This document shows positions 8,794-17,447 of a stretch of 25,044 nt of DNA, one piece after another. The position numbers were made by a program, and so were the translations under genes. Where the stretch lies: positions 1-25,044 of the forward strand of contig JAOPGA020000118.1 in NCBI GenBank assembly GCA_026419775.2, read 5' to 3'. Source of the DNA: Acrasis kona (lineage: Eukaryota; Heterolobosea; Eutetramitea; Acrasida; Acrasidae). Position 1 is the stretch's first letter, and every line of letters begins with the position of its first letter. A model generated the notes under the pieces. The model searched no databases, was not told the origin of the DNA, and saw nothing but the letters and a program-made list of their open reading frames with translations.

Positions 8794-10315
8794 TTAGATC
8801 TTCATACTATTAACCGCAGAAAGAGATTCCTCTAAGATAAATCTTTGACACTGTCTATACTTTAATGCCATTTGAACGTCTTGTGACGCATCATCAGACT
8901 CTACGTTGGGTAACTGCTCTAGTAGCATTAGTAATGTATTCCGTAAGGTATCAACCACATCAACATCAAAACGATGACTAACAAATGGATCAAACTTCTT
9001 TTTGGAAATGACATCTTCAGGGAACAAACATATCCTCAACGCAGCCACCATCTTGCTTGGTATAATCTTTCCTCTACAAAAATAATGTTCAAGGCTCAAG
9101 TCAAACTTTTCTAATAGTTCCGATCTTAATTCCACACAAGAATCAGGAAGCTCAAAATCCATTGAAAAACGTTCAAATTCATTACTTTCGGTTACGAAGC
9201 CATACCCATTCAAAAGTTACTCTACTTGAGTAAGGACCATAACAAATGTATAATTGTTCACCAGCACAAGTTTGATACATGTTATTCAACTGCACAGAAT
9301 CAGATTCCGCTCGATAGTAACCACGGGTCTCTAATTGTGGGTATGGATTGGTATTACACATGTCAATCATTGGCAACAAGCAGAATCCCAACTCATCAAT
9401 CTGAAATGCACGTGTATCCATTACACAACGAATGTAAGTTAGGTTTTGGATTGTAAGAACACCCTTAAAGAATTGTGTGAAATGTTGTTCAATAAATGGA
9501 AACATCAAAGAAGAAAATTCTTTTAGACTTTGTTTTGTGTTGTTAATCTCATCAAATAGTAATGTTCCTTGTAACATGTCCAAAGCATTGTCACTCATGA
9601 AGAGCGGATGTGTTTCGAAGGAGGTCGGCATTGCTTCAAAGTATCCTCTCCATTTACTGTTGGGATCACAAAATTCTTTCATGGCAAATAATGTAACAAG
9701 GCTCTCATCGTCTACTTCGGCTTCCTTTAATTGTTGGTATACAATGTGTGACTCTAGTGCGGTTCTTGTGCAGATAATCATGCTTCTTGGTAGGTCTATC
9801 ACAGTGGTGTCCGGACTAAGATCTGCAGAACAGGATAGACCTTTTCCAGTCACTTGGTAGTCCATGATGGAGATGCTTTTATCAAATTTAATGTTTGAAC
9901 TCTTACACCAATTTAAGAATTGCACATCACAGTCCTGTATATGGGCGGACGTCATTTTATAATTTGGTCTTTGTTGATCACAATATTTTTTATATCGCGT
10001 ACAATTATTATGTAGGGCTGCCTGTATGGCTGGCAGATCACTTGGGCTTGTTGAGGCCATCTTTTTTAACACTCTTTTAAAGTACAAAAATGTAAGCATT
10101 TCGTTATAAGAGTTAATTATCCCAAGAGAGTGTTCAGTGCTGTAGAAATATAGATCCATTTCTGTCATTCTACTTATCCTGACCTTGTTTAAAAGTGTTT
10201 CAGGTATATTTCCGTTTGAATCGATCTCATAATGTTTATCCAACTTTCGCTGTTGTAGGATTTTCCTTCTTTGTCTCTGATATTTGTCATCCACATTCTC
10301 CACAACGAATTTCAT
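8794..10315 (-). CDS. SET-domain protein lysine methyltransferase (SETD4/Rubisco-LSMT type), frame slips once
   Basis: This gene encodes a SET methyltransferase with a C-terminal Rubisco-LSMT substrate-binding domain. The ATG at 10315 begins MKFVVENVDDKYQRQRRKI. A helical N-terminal part of about 130 residues precedes the SET domain, which starts near FLNWCKSSNIKF and continues through VTGKGLSCSADL, IDLPRSMIIC, MDTRAFQIDELGFCLLPMID and EQLYICYGPYSS. The usual DMxNH motif reads DMCNTNP here, so the histidine is missing. The downstream part (SLEHYFCRGKIIPSKMVAAL through RQCQRFILEESL) matches the substrate-binding domain. The motif expected as YGPxSNxxLLxxYGF is split between two frames: YGPYSSRV in one and LLNGYGFV in the next, with one extra A at about 9217-9218. 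No intron can explain a single base. It may be an assembly indel, a true mutation or a programmed slip. Everything else looks functional. Without the downstream part the protein would end in unrelated residues at 9182. Confidence 0.85.
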
Positions 10316-10454
10316 TCTGATATTGTAACAAATTGTGAATTTGGTCAACTAATGTATTTTACAAAAAAGTGTTTACACCGTCACGTTTAATAACACGTCA
10401 TATCCATTTTAGGATGAGGGCCTTCTCGTCAATTATCATAATTCTTCACAAAAC

Positions 10455-11579
10455 ATGCACGCTGTCAGTTTTTGCTTAACAGCCCTGGTGCTGTTTATGA
10501 TGTTTGGTGTTACATTTTCAATAAGTGTTGAAGAGTATTATAATTTCTGCAAGGGGAAGAAGAACGTTAAAATTACGACTGCCAAATTCTTCAACAACGA
10601 AAATATAAACTATGAAGAATTTGATTCCAAACAGCGCTCCTCTAACGTCATTGCCATTCATGCAAATAAAAAATACTACATCAAGAAGTTCGGTGGCGCC
10701 GTAGATATAACCAGTCGGTATCAAGACAAAGAGGAGTTTTTCTACTACTTTTTATTTCAAAATTTGGGTGTTGGACCGAGGACTCACTTTGTGCACTCTA
10801 AGGTCAAAGGTTCGGACCGTATATCACAAGATGATTGCCTTTACATTGGCACCGAAGGAGTTGACAATATAGAATTCACTTCAGTCATAACAGACTCAAC
10901 AGACGCAGCTCGGAAGGATAAGGTAAACGCCATGAACAAATTCTTTGAGGCTGTTTTTAACCTCTACGACATTGGGCATGAAAACACCGGCCTCATAAAA
11001 GGAGAAGATCAATTTGTTATAATTGATTTCAGCGTAAAAACTCTACAAGAGTTTCCAGGTGAGCAAAAGAGAAAGAAGAAGATGTCGAGCCTCACCACCA
11101 AGCTCTCATTGCCTCAACTTCAACACCTGCGCAAATACTATCTAAGTATCGAGAACAGAGTTCCCAAGGCAATGGACGAAGCAGAAAGAACAGTCGAAAA
11201 TTTTGCAGAACAATTTCCCAATGCCTTCTTATCACCACCAGTGGACTTGGGGCACTATAAGAAAATCATCAAAGACCTCATGAATGAGTTTGGAAATGTG
11301 GTGCTCAGTTATATAAAACAGAAGGAGGAGGAAAGTAAGGGTCAGACTCAGCAGCACCAACAGGAGAGAGGTCGAAAGACTGAACCAAGAGTGTCACCGA
11401 GAGGAGTATCGCCGGACAAGAACACAAATACTTCACCTTCAAGAGGATCATCTCCTAAACGATCTGTATCAACAACAAGAGGTGCATCTCCCAAACGTAC
11501 AACTTCAAATCAATCCCCAGAGAAGAAGAGAGATGCCTCCCCAGTAAGACCAAGAAGAGGATCATCGTCTAAAAGATAG
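10455..11579 (+). CDS. Secretory-pathway protein kinase-like protein with SP(K/R)-rich tail
   Basis: This single-frame protein has 374 residues. Residues 1-23 (MHAVSFCLTALVLFMMFGVT...) form a likely signal peptide. Residues about 60-200 resemble a protein-kinase-like fold: a beta3-like lysine in KKYYIKKF (77/78), a following acidic helix KEEFFYYFLFQNLGVGP (Glu93/94), a catalytic-loop-like YDIGHENTGLI (Asp172, His175, Asn177), and FVIIDFSV, in which Asp191-Phe192 sits where DFG would be. This arrangement is closer to atypical or actin-fragmin-type kinases than to classical ones, and activity is unproven. Residues about 205-295 are helical. The tail (about 300-374) is low-complexity, with repeated RGxSP and SPKR units (two SPKR, plus SPEKKR and SPVRP), resembling proline-directed kinase sites or histone-like DNA-binding motifs. 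It is divergent from the SET gene and tandem with the next gene, which has a similar layout. Confidence 0.7.
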   Translation: MHAVSFCLTALVLFMMFGVTFSISVEEYYNFCKGKKNVKITTAKFFNNENINYEEFDSKQRSSNVIAIHANKKYYIKKFGGAVDITSRYQDKEEFFYYFLFQNLGVGPRTHFVHSKVKGSDRISQDDCLYIGTEGVDNIEFTSVITDSTDAARKDKVNAMNKFFEAVFNLYDIGHENTGLIKGEDQFVIIDFSVKTLQEFPGEQKRKKKMSSLTTKLSLPQLQHLRKYYLSIENRVPKAMDEAERTVENFAEQFPNAFLSPPVDLGHYKKIIKDLMNEFGNVVLSYIKQKEEESKGQTQQHQQERGRKTEPRVSPRGVSPDKNTNTSPSRGSSPKRSVSTTRGASPKRTTSNQSPEKKRDASPVRPRRGSSSKR

Positions 11580-11705
11580 ATGAGAAATTGTATGAATAGT
11601 AAAAAATATTCCTTCCAAATCGTGTATTCATAAGCATTTTATTTTAAGGTTTGATGTTTCAAAGGTATTCGGTGCTAGTATAAAATATATTGATTATTTC
11701 TGTCC

Positions 11706-12907
11706 ATGACATTTTTCAATTTTGTAATCTGCTTACTTTTATTATTGGCTTCCTTCCGGAGTAATATTGGTTTATATAACCTGGACCACAGAAGTCGATT
11801 CAATGGGATACAAAAACAAAGCAAACACCATCACCTGTATTTCAAGAAAGTTAACGCTCCTTCCCATATTGACCAAAGCAACCCGCTGAAGAAGACTGTA
11901 CTCGTAACACATCAAAGAATCCGAACAACTATTTTGAAATGGCAAATACCACTTTTTGCTTCGAAACAACAACCCAAAAAGAAACACTCATCCGAATGGC
12001 CGCGGTTGATAGTAAAAAAAGAAAATCTTTTAAACTATCCATCAAAGACTACCAGCGTTTCGAAGACATTTTGATACTTTTAATCTATTTCGATAAAGAT
12101 GAGTGTTTTAAACCCGCAGTAAAAGATACATTCGTCAATTTTGATGAAATCGAAAATAAAGTAAAAAAGTTCGAAGTTAACGTTGATAACCACAAAATCG
12201 AAATGATGAAGATAACCGATTATACAGAAGAAATAAGATTCGGAGTATACCCACTTGCAAATGATGGCAATGATCACAAATCAAGAGTATTAGGATTTCA
12301 GTTATATGGTGTATCATTAGATGAAAAAGAAATCATATCGCTGGGAAGGTTCGTGTACATCCCTAAAAATGGCCCGCTACCAAAAGAGTCAGGTTCAAAA
12401 ACAAACAATTTAGATGATCACTATAGATACAAAACGGAAATGCTCAGAAAAACTTTTGGAGATTTGGATGATGAAGGTATAAAAACCGAACTTTTGTTAA
12501 GTGAACTACGCATTGACAACTTTATCAAACAGTTAAAGAAAAGCATATATGGATGGGATGAACGTGTTAATAAAATTGGTGAGGTTGACCCCGATATCGA
12601 CAAAGCTTTTGATAGTTTGTTTGATGAAAACAAACCAAATGTAACTACACATGCATCGGATGACGAACCACTGGAAGACAAGGGACCTACAACACCCACT
12701 AGTACCCTTAAAAGAAAAATTGGTCCGTCCACAGAATCTCCTCCCTCAAAGAAAAGTGGGTAAGTAGTGTTTATTGTGTTCAATACAATGAAATTGTAAA
12801 AATACCAATAAACTTGCAGGCTATCCCTGTTTTATAACAAAAATACATGTATTCTCGTTGCTGTTTTGTTAATATTCTTGGAAGAGCCTTTTAAAGTTTA
12901 TAAATAG
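11706..12907 (+). CDS. Hypothetical secreted or membrane protein, probably three exons
   Basis: No known family. The main coding frame runs to 12763 (its first ATG is at 11939) and includes SFKLSIKDYQRFEDILILLI and GRFVYIPKNGPLP, then an acidic and a Thr/Pro/Lys-rich tail (LKRKIGPSTESPPSKKSG). Upstream, another frame starts with ATG at 11706 and a strong signal-peptide-like sequence (MTFFNFVICLLLLLASF). A 29-nt GT-AG segment (11850-11878) would join the two in phase, giving ...HLYFKKQPAEEDC.... Its donor, GTTAAC, is weak. At the 3' end the stop TAA sits inside a consensus donor GTAAGT (12760). Removing 12760-12819 (acceptor TTGCAG) continues in frame as SGLSLFYNKN, then CILVAVLLIFLEEPFKVYK and a stop at 12907, a likely membrane segment. 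Both splice events are inferred. Layout and position suggest a relationship in role, though not in sequence, with the preceding gene. Confidence 0.6.
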
Positions 12908-13004
12908 TAAATTTTATTAATAATTGCAAAAATGAGGGTTGATGGCTTCCTGTTACACTACTCCGGTAGCGGTAAACAATGTGTAAAGCAATCCATTTTG
13001 TATT

Positions 13005-13231
13005 TCACCCATGAACAAACACATTGATGATTCGCATCAATGCAAGAGGGGATACGGGGTTGGAGAGGAACTTATCCATGGGAGATTGGATGGTGGACTT
13101 GATGGTTGGAGGTTTGAATGGTGGGTTGTTAGAGATGTCTGGGAAATTGACTGTTCGAGCCAGAGATTTTCGTACCTTCGTCTTTAATTTTTTTGTTGGC
13201 GAAGTGACGGAAAGGTCGATGTGTGCGTCAT
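13005..13231 (-). CDS. Candidate small basic Ser/Pro-rich protein with a frame change in an A-run
   Basis: A minus-strand frame is open from about 13256 to a TGA at 13005. It reads like protein: KKLKTKVRKSLARTVNFPD, then NNPPFKPPTIKSTIQSPMDK and FLSNPVSPLALMRIINVFVHG. It has no early ATG of its own. An ATG at 13231 in the neighbouring frame reads MTHTSTFPSLRQQKN and stops just after a run of seven A's. One more A in that run would place both parts in one frame of about 75 residues. An assembly error in the homopolymer, a real mutation or an upstream exon are all possible. No family was recognised. The ATG lies 56 bases beyond the stop of the NHL-repeat gene on the same strand. Confidence 0.4.
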
Positions 13232-13286
13232 GATGTCGAGTGGGGCCTTTTAAAGTTTAATATCAGTGAGTACAAAAGAAAGTTTA

Positions 13287-16200
13287 TTATAATGCAGTTC
13301 CATTGATTGAAACTTTTACTCTTCTCCTTTTAACAATTACAATAATGACAATAGCTGAAATTGCGACAAACAAAACTGCAACGGCAAATACGACCACAAC
13401 GGCCGCAATCCACGCAAGATTATTAGAAGCATCAACCACTTGAGAACTTGAACTCGTATAATTCGATTGAGAAGTAGATGGTTGAATTCCCATATTTATA
13501 ACCGAAGCACTTACGTACACACCAGAAGTCTGGGATAAAGAACGTGTAGGTTGGTATGGATAATTACTAAGAGACGCTACCAAATTAAATGACGTACTAA
13601 TAAATCCATTGTAACTAGCGCTGTCCAAAGTAAGGGTGGTGCTACAAACAATTACATTATTATTATCAAACAATCCTGCATTCACTGTATAAAAAGAAGA
13701 GGATTGATATATATCAATTCTGGACGTATATCTTATATTATTATAAAAAGCACATGGGTTGCGATTAGCCAGCACTTTGGTGCCGTGCATAAAATTCAAC
13801 TCAAAGTATTTATTTCCGGTTCCTAGTTCCGTATCAAGCGAGGAGTAGAGATTTGAAGTTAAAGAACCAGAAACAAAGAATTCGAGAGATCCATAAGAGC
13901 TAGTGGGATTTAGAGCGAACGTCATATATACTGACCGGTCCTTTATCGGCATCTTCAATGTAGACGATATGGCCTTTCTAACACGCGTGCTAGCTGCAAA
14001 TGAGGAGCTAATGGATAATTGTGTTGTAGAGTTGTCGATATCAGGAAGAGAGGTGGCACCAACATTGGATATACTGCCGCTCATATCAGACAGTGAAAAC
14101 CCTCGATTAAATTCGAGAATAAACGTTGTAGATTCACCTGTTGGCGTGGGCACAAATGTTTGGTTCGAGGAAGTTAATGTAGGGGTTGGAGTGAGAGTTG
14201 TAGTAGGTGTTAATGTTGGTGTCGGAGTCGAAGTAGTTGTAGGTGTGGGGGTAGGAGTAAGTGTTGGTGTTGGAGTAAGTGTGGGAGTGGGAGTGGGAGT
14301 AGGTGTAGCTGTAGGCGTTGGTGTAGGCGTTGGATTAGGTGTTGGCGTTGGAGTAGGAGTACGTGTTGGCGTTGGAGTGGGCGTTGGAGTAGGAGTTCGT
14401 GTTGGTGTAGGTGTGGGAGTAGGTGTTGGTGTGGGTGTAGTTGTCCTAGTGTCATTAGTTATCAGGCGCAATCGACCTCCATTAATGTACTCTGCAAGAA
14501 CAATTTCATCTCTATCATAATCAAACGCCATAGAAACAGCTCCGATGCTAGTTGTTTCGATAGGTGCATTTTCTAGAGTTGAAGCAGGGTAAGTCCCTCC
14601 CGCTGGCCCCATAAATGGGTAAATCATATTCGTCGCCAGGTCAATATACCTTATACGGAAACTATCAATAACATATAAATAATTCTTCTTCTTATGATAC
14701 GCAAGGAATTTACACGAAATAGTAGCGTTGATCGCTGCTCCATAATCTCCACCCGTGCCACTAACTCCATTACCAACAACAACTGTTATATTGCCCGAAG
14801 TCAAGTTAAATAATCTAATTCTTGCACTATAACTATCAACAAAATACAAGAGATTCGAACCGACTAATTCCAGATAGACTACAGCTTGTAAATTGGTGCT
14901 AAGTGCTGGTAAGTTGTCACCATTGTAAGAACCAGAACTACCGGCGACTGTTCTAATCAATCCAGAAGTCAAGTTTACCATTCTTATTGTATCACCATCA
15001 GTAACATACAACAAACTGTTCATGGAGTCCAACGCCAAACCTGAATAGAAACCAGAATAAGCAGTAGTGGCCGGTACATTTTGAGCATTTGAAAAACCTC
15101 CGCCAGCGACGAGCGCAAAATCTCCACTGGTTATATTAACAGATACTATCCTACTATTGGAGCTTATAAAGTACAACATATTTCCATTCATTACCACTGA
15201 TTTTGGTTCAGCTAACATGGCGTCGATGGCCTTTCCTCCGTATCCGCTTATGCCATACGGTCCAGACCCAGCCAATGTTGAAGTCCTGCCAGTCAAACGA
15301 TTCACAATTTTTATTTTATTACTCAAATCAGCAACATATACTAAATTATTATTATATGGATCAATGGCACATGAATAAGGTCTAAAAATAAATGCATCTA
15401 GATTTGTAACATTTTCTCCGTTGTAACCGATGAAACCAGTTCCAGCGAAATTGTTTATGGCTAGATTAGTGAGATTAACTGTTCTTGTGACATAAACTCT
15501 TTCATTTGTAAAGTGTAACAAACGATTTACAGAATCTAGTGCGACAGTAGCTCTAGAATTACCCTGACTTACGGTCTTTATCACATTACTAGTCAAATTA
15601 ACAACACGAATACCACCAAAGTATTCGCCAACGTAAAGTAAATTATTTTGAGGATCGGAGGCGATTGAACTGGGCGTTAATCCAGTGGAATTTGCAAGTA
15701 CATCAGTCGGTGAATAATCACTATAATACGAGTTGACGCCATCTCCTACTACATTGTATACATTTCCAGTGCTAATCTGAATGACCCTCACATTCTTATC
15801 TTCTGCAAAGTACAAGAGATTATTCACTCCGTCAAAGTGTACATCTACGGGTGCCGCTAATCCAGCGCTTACAGCGAGTCCTCCGTTCCCACTGCTCGTC
15901 TTTGGCGAGGTTATATTACCTGCAAAGGTCGAAATGATTCCAGTGTTTCTGTTGATGAGTCTTATACGATTGTTATTGGTATCTGCGACGTATAAATAGT
16001 TATTAACTGGGTCATAAGCACATGCGTAGGGACGATTTAATTGTGCGGAGGTTGCTGACGAACCATCTCCGGAGAACCCTTGGACACCAGTGCCTGCTAT
16101 TATGGAGTAAGCACCGGTTAAGGTGTTGATGGCGGCCACTCTGTTAAATATTTGCTCTGCAAAATAAATAAAGTTGTTGGCGGAATCGATGGCAACTGAA

Positions 16201-16556
16201 TTTTTCATCCTTACGGAATCTGATGAGATGCTTGAAATTGTGTTGGATGTTCTGTTGACGACTCTGATTCTGTAGTTACCCAAGTCGTCTTGTCCAGAAG
16301 AGATATACACTAGGTTCTTGACCGCATCTACGGCTATACCGGTGGGATTGTAGATTTGAGCTTCGTTTATTTGTACTCCCTCAGAGTTTTTCATGAATTG
16401 GCCATTTCCTGCAATTGTTTGAACGATTTGACCACAATTGATGCTGTGGAAGATGATAAGCATGAACAAGGTATATTTGAGACAACGGCGGTTAATGAAG
16501 AGCAGTAGACACTCCAATAAGCCTTGTATCTGAAACATGATGCCAGTAGCTATCAT
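13287..16556 (-). CDS. NHL-repeat (six-bladed propeller) type I membrane protein with Thr-Pro stalk
   Basis: This intronless 1089-residue surface-type protein has a hydrophobic N-terminal segment ([17 protein letters not shown], about 26-42) that acts as signal peptide or anchor. From about 45 to 695 it has a long series of NHL-like repeats with units such as [38 protein letters not shown] and [19 protein letters not shown], each followed by a G-rich GDGxxA linker. Enough repeats are present for about two propellers. Residues about 703-795 are almost pure Thr-Pro with occasional Arg, Ala, Leu or Ser, probably an extended and O-glycosylated stalk. A beta-rich, Ser/Asn-rich domain (about 810-1035) of lectin-like appearance follows, then one transmembrane helix ([20 protein letters not shown] and onward, about 1046-1074) and a short basic tail, [14 protein letters not shown]. 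It is likely exposed at the cell surface, binding a carbohydrate or protein ligand. The start used is the ATG at 16556, and Met7 is also possible. Confidence 0.85.
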   Translation of the reverse strand: MIATGIMFQIQGLLECLLLFINRRCLKYTLFMLIIFHSINCGQIVQTIAGNGQFMKNSEGVQINEAQIYNPTGIAVDAVKNLVYISSGQDDLGNYRIRVVNRTSNTISSISSDSVRMKNSVAIDSANNFIYFAEQIFNRVAAINTLTGAYSIIAGTGVQGFSGDGSSATSAQLNRPYACAYDPVNNYLYVADTNNNRIRLINRNTGIISTFAGNITSPKTSSGNGGLAVSAGLAAPVDVHFDGVNNLLYFAEDKNVRVIQISTGNVYNVVGDGVNSYYSDYSPTDVLANSTGLTPSSIASDPQNNLLYVGEYFGGIRVVNLTSNVIKTVSQGNSRATVALDSVNRLLHFTNERVYVTRTVNLTNLAINNFAGTGFIGYNGENVTNLDAFIFRPYSCAIDPYNNNLVYVADLSNKIKIVNRLTGRTSTLAGSGPYGISGYGGKAIDAMLAEPKSVVMNGNMLYFISSNSRIVSVNITSGDFALVAGGGFSNAQNVPATTAYSGFYSGLALDSMNSLLYVTDGDTIRMVNLTSGLIRTVAGSSGSYNGDNLPALSTNLQAVVYLELVGSNLLYFVDSYSARIRLFNLTSGNITVVVGNGVSGTGGDYGAAINATISCKFLAYHKKKNYLYVIDSFRIRYIDLATNMIYPFMGPAGGTYPASTLENAPIETTSIGAVSMAFDYDRDEIVLAEYINGGRLRLITNDTRTTTPTPTPTPTPTPTRTPTPTPTPTPTRTPTPTPTPNPTPTPTPTATPTPTPTPTLTPTPTLTPTPTPTTTSTPTPTLTPTTTLTPTPTLTSSNQTFVPTPTGESTTFILEFNRGFSLSDMSGSISNVGATSLPDIDNSTTQLSISSSFAASTRVRKAISSTLKMPIKDRSVYMTFALNPTSSYGSLEFFVSGSLTSNLYSSLDTELGTGNKYFELNFMHGTKVLANRNPCAFYNNIRYTSRIDIYQSSSFYTVNAGLFDNNNVIVCSTTLTLDSASYNGFISTSFNLVASLSNYPYQPTRSLSQTSGVYVSASVINMGIQPSTSQSNYTSSSSQVVDASNNLAWIAAVVVVFAVAVLFVAISAIVIIVIVKRRRVKVSINGTAL
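14175..14450 (-). repeat. Degenerate Thr-Pro codon repeat
   Basis: About 275 bases consist of degenerate 6-base units encoding Thr-Pro on the minus strand, read as GGNGTN on the plus strand. Third positions vary freely (ACA, ACT, ACC, ACG with CCA, CCT, CCC, CCG), so the amino-acid pattern, not the DNA, appears conserved. Arg (CGT or CGA), Ala, Leu and Ser interruptions suggest internal duplications of a longer unit, for example the recurring Thr-Arg-Thr-Pro segments. The same stretch gives a meaningless Val-Gly open frame on the plus strand. Confidence 0.9.
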
Positions 16557-17130
16557 TTGATTGCTTTTGTTTATCCTCGGACGCAGATCAGTGCATTTTC
16601 AAATTGGAGCAGTAAATCATCAGAGCAGGTTGATTTTTTGAGCTATCGCGCAGAATAATTTACTTGTATGTAGCTTTTCTCTGCGGCTTCGACCATAAAA
16701 AGAAATTTTTGGGCTCATCCCCCCAAGAGTCCAACCCGACAACCTGCGCTGATGCGCTGATGCGCTGCTCTTTTAGGCTTTTTGCAAAGAATTTTTCGCG
16801 CTCCCGAAGCGTAGAAAAAACTAGGACCAATCAGTTCAACCACACCACCGCAGAATATACCAGAGCGAGAAATCGTTTAGCGTATTCGAAAAGAAAACGG
16901 CCTGTGCTAATTTTCTTCCTCTATGTCTGTTTCCGGTTTCAAGGTTTAATTTTTGGGCATGAGAACTCGGATAATTGTCAAGATTAATTTTTTGAAGTCT
17001 TGCAGGTAGTTGGATACCTCCCTAGTGCTTCAATGTACGACACACAAACGCCATTGCATAGAAGATTCACATCTGTTCTTGAAGTGTGCCAATTTATTGT
17101 CAGGAAAAATTACTTGAGTTGATTAATGTT

Positions 17131-17145
17131 ACCTTATAATAAGGT
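17131..17145. other. Short inverted repeat (6-bp arms)
   Basis: The sequence ACCTTA-TAA-TAAGGT is a perfect inverted repeat with a three-base loop. It lies six bases before the tandem 20-bp repeats. On its own it could be chance; its position next to a second, stronger hairpin makes it worth recording. Confidence 0.6.
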
Positions 17146-17150
17146 TATTT

Positions 17151-17210
17151 CTCACTTGGAAATTAAATTCTTCACCCGGCAATTAAAATCCTCACCTGGA
17201 AATTGCCAGG
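17151..17210 (+). repeat. Three-copy 20-bp tandem repeat
   Basis: Three consecutive 20-base units match imperfectly: CTCACTTGGAAATTAAATTC, TTCACCCGGCAATTAAAATC and CTCACCTGGAAATTGCCAGG. The period is exact, with a conserved core YTCACYYGGMAATT. The third copy ends in the right arm of a hairpin. No coding frame covers it. It may be a regulatory binding-site array or a small satellite. Confidence 0.8.
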
Positions 17211-17214
17211 TGAG
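17191..17214. other. Perfect 9-bp inverted repeat hairpin
   Basis: CTCACCTGG, a six-base loop AAATTG, then CCAGGTGAG form a perfect stem. It overlaps the last copy of the tandem repeat. The CACCTG/CAGGTG cores are E-box-type sequences. No T-run follows, so it does not resemble an intrinsic terminator, and it lies about 230 bases past the end of the nearest gene. Confidence 0.75.
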
Positions 17215-17447
17215 AAACCCCCAATCCCGATTTAATTTGATGAACCCATTCCTCCTCAATGTCTGAATACTTAAACATGTGGGAGCGTGAGTGTAGGTAC
17301 AATTATTGTATTATCTCGTGAGGTGTGGGGTCCAATGTCTGCACCTGTGTTGTGGTCAACTACATATTAGGTTTGTTTTCACTTAATCTCATGCAAACCA
17401 TCAACAAAACTTTATGCACATGAAACATATTTTTATTCTGACAACAC

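Larger units (their letters stand above)
16557..17447. other. Gene-poor intergenic stretch with short repeats
   Basis: About 890 bases lie between the NHL gene start and the end of the P0-like gene. A plus-strand open frame of about 107 codons at 16664-16987 starts with TTG and is compositionally random, so it is not called. An 8-base unit (GCGCTGAT) repeats about two and a half times near 16747-16770. The most structured part is the repeat and hairpin cluster at 17131-17214. The left end should contain the promoter of the NHL gene, but no defined motif was recognised. Confidence 0.5.

Noticed and set aside
11533-11579. Possible 3' intron in the kinase-like gene (GTAAGA donor with an acceptor ending GATAG)
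   Set aside because: The continuation after splicing is short and featureless, while the unspliced tail continues the SPxR pattern.
13903-14520. Plus-strand 205-codon open frame rich in Val-Gly
   Set aside because: It is the antisense of the Thr-Pro repeat in the NHL gene. Its Val-Gly pattern follows directly from the reverse complement, and the minus-strand frame has clear domains.
16664-16987. Plus-strand 107-codon frame
   Set aside because: Non-ATG start, no domain, and it overlaps a short tandem repeat.
17151-17214. CRISPR-like array
   Set aside because: The 20-bp units are directly adjacent without spacers, there are only three, and the genome is eukaryotic.
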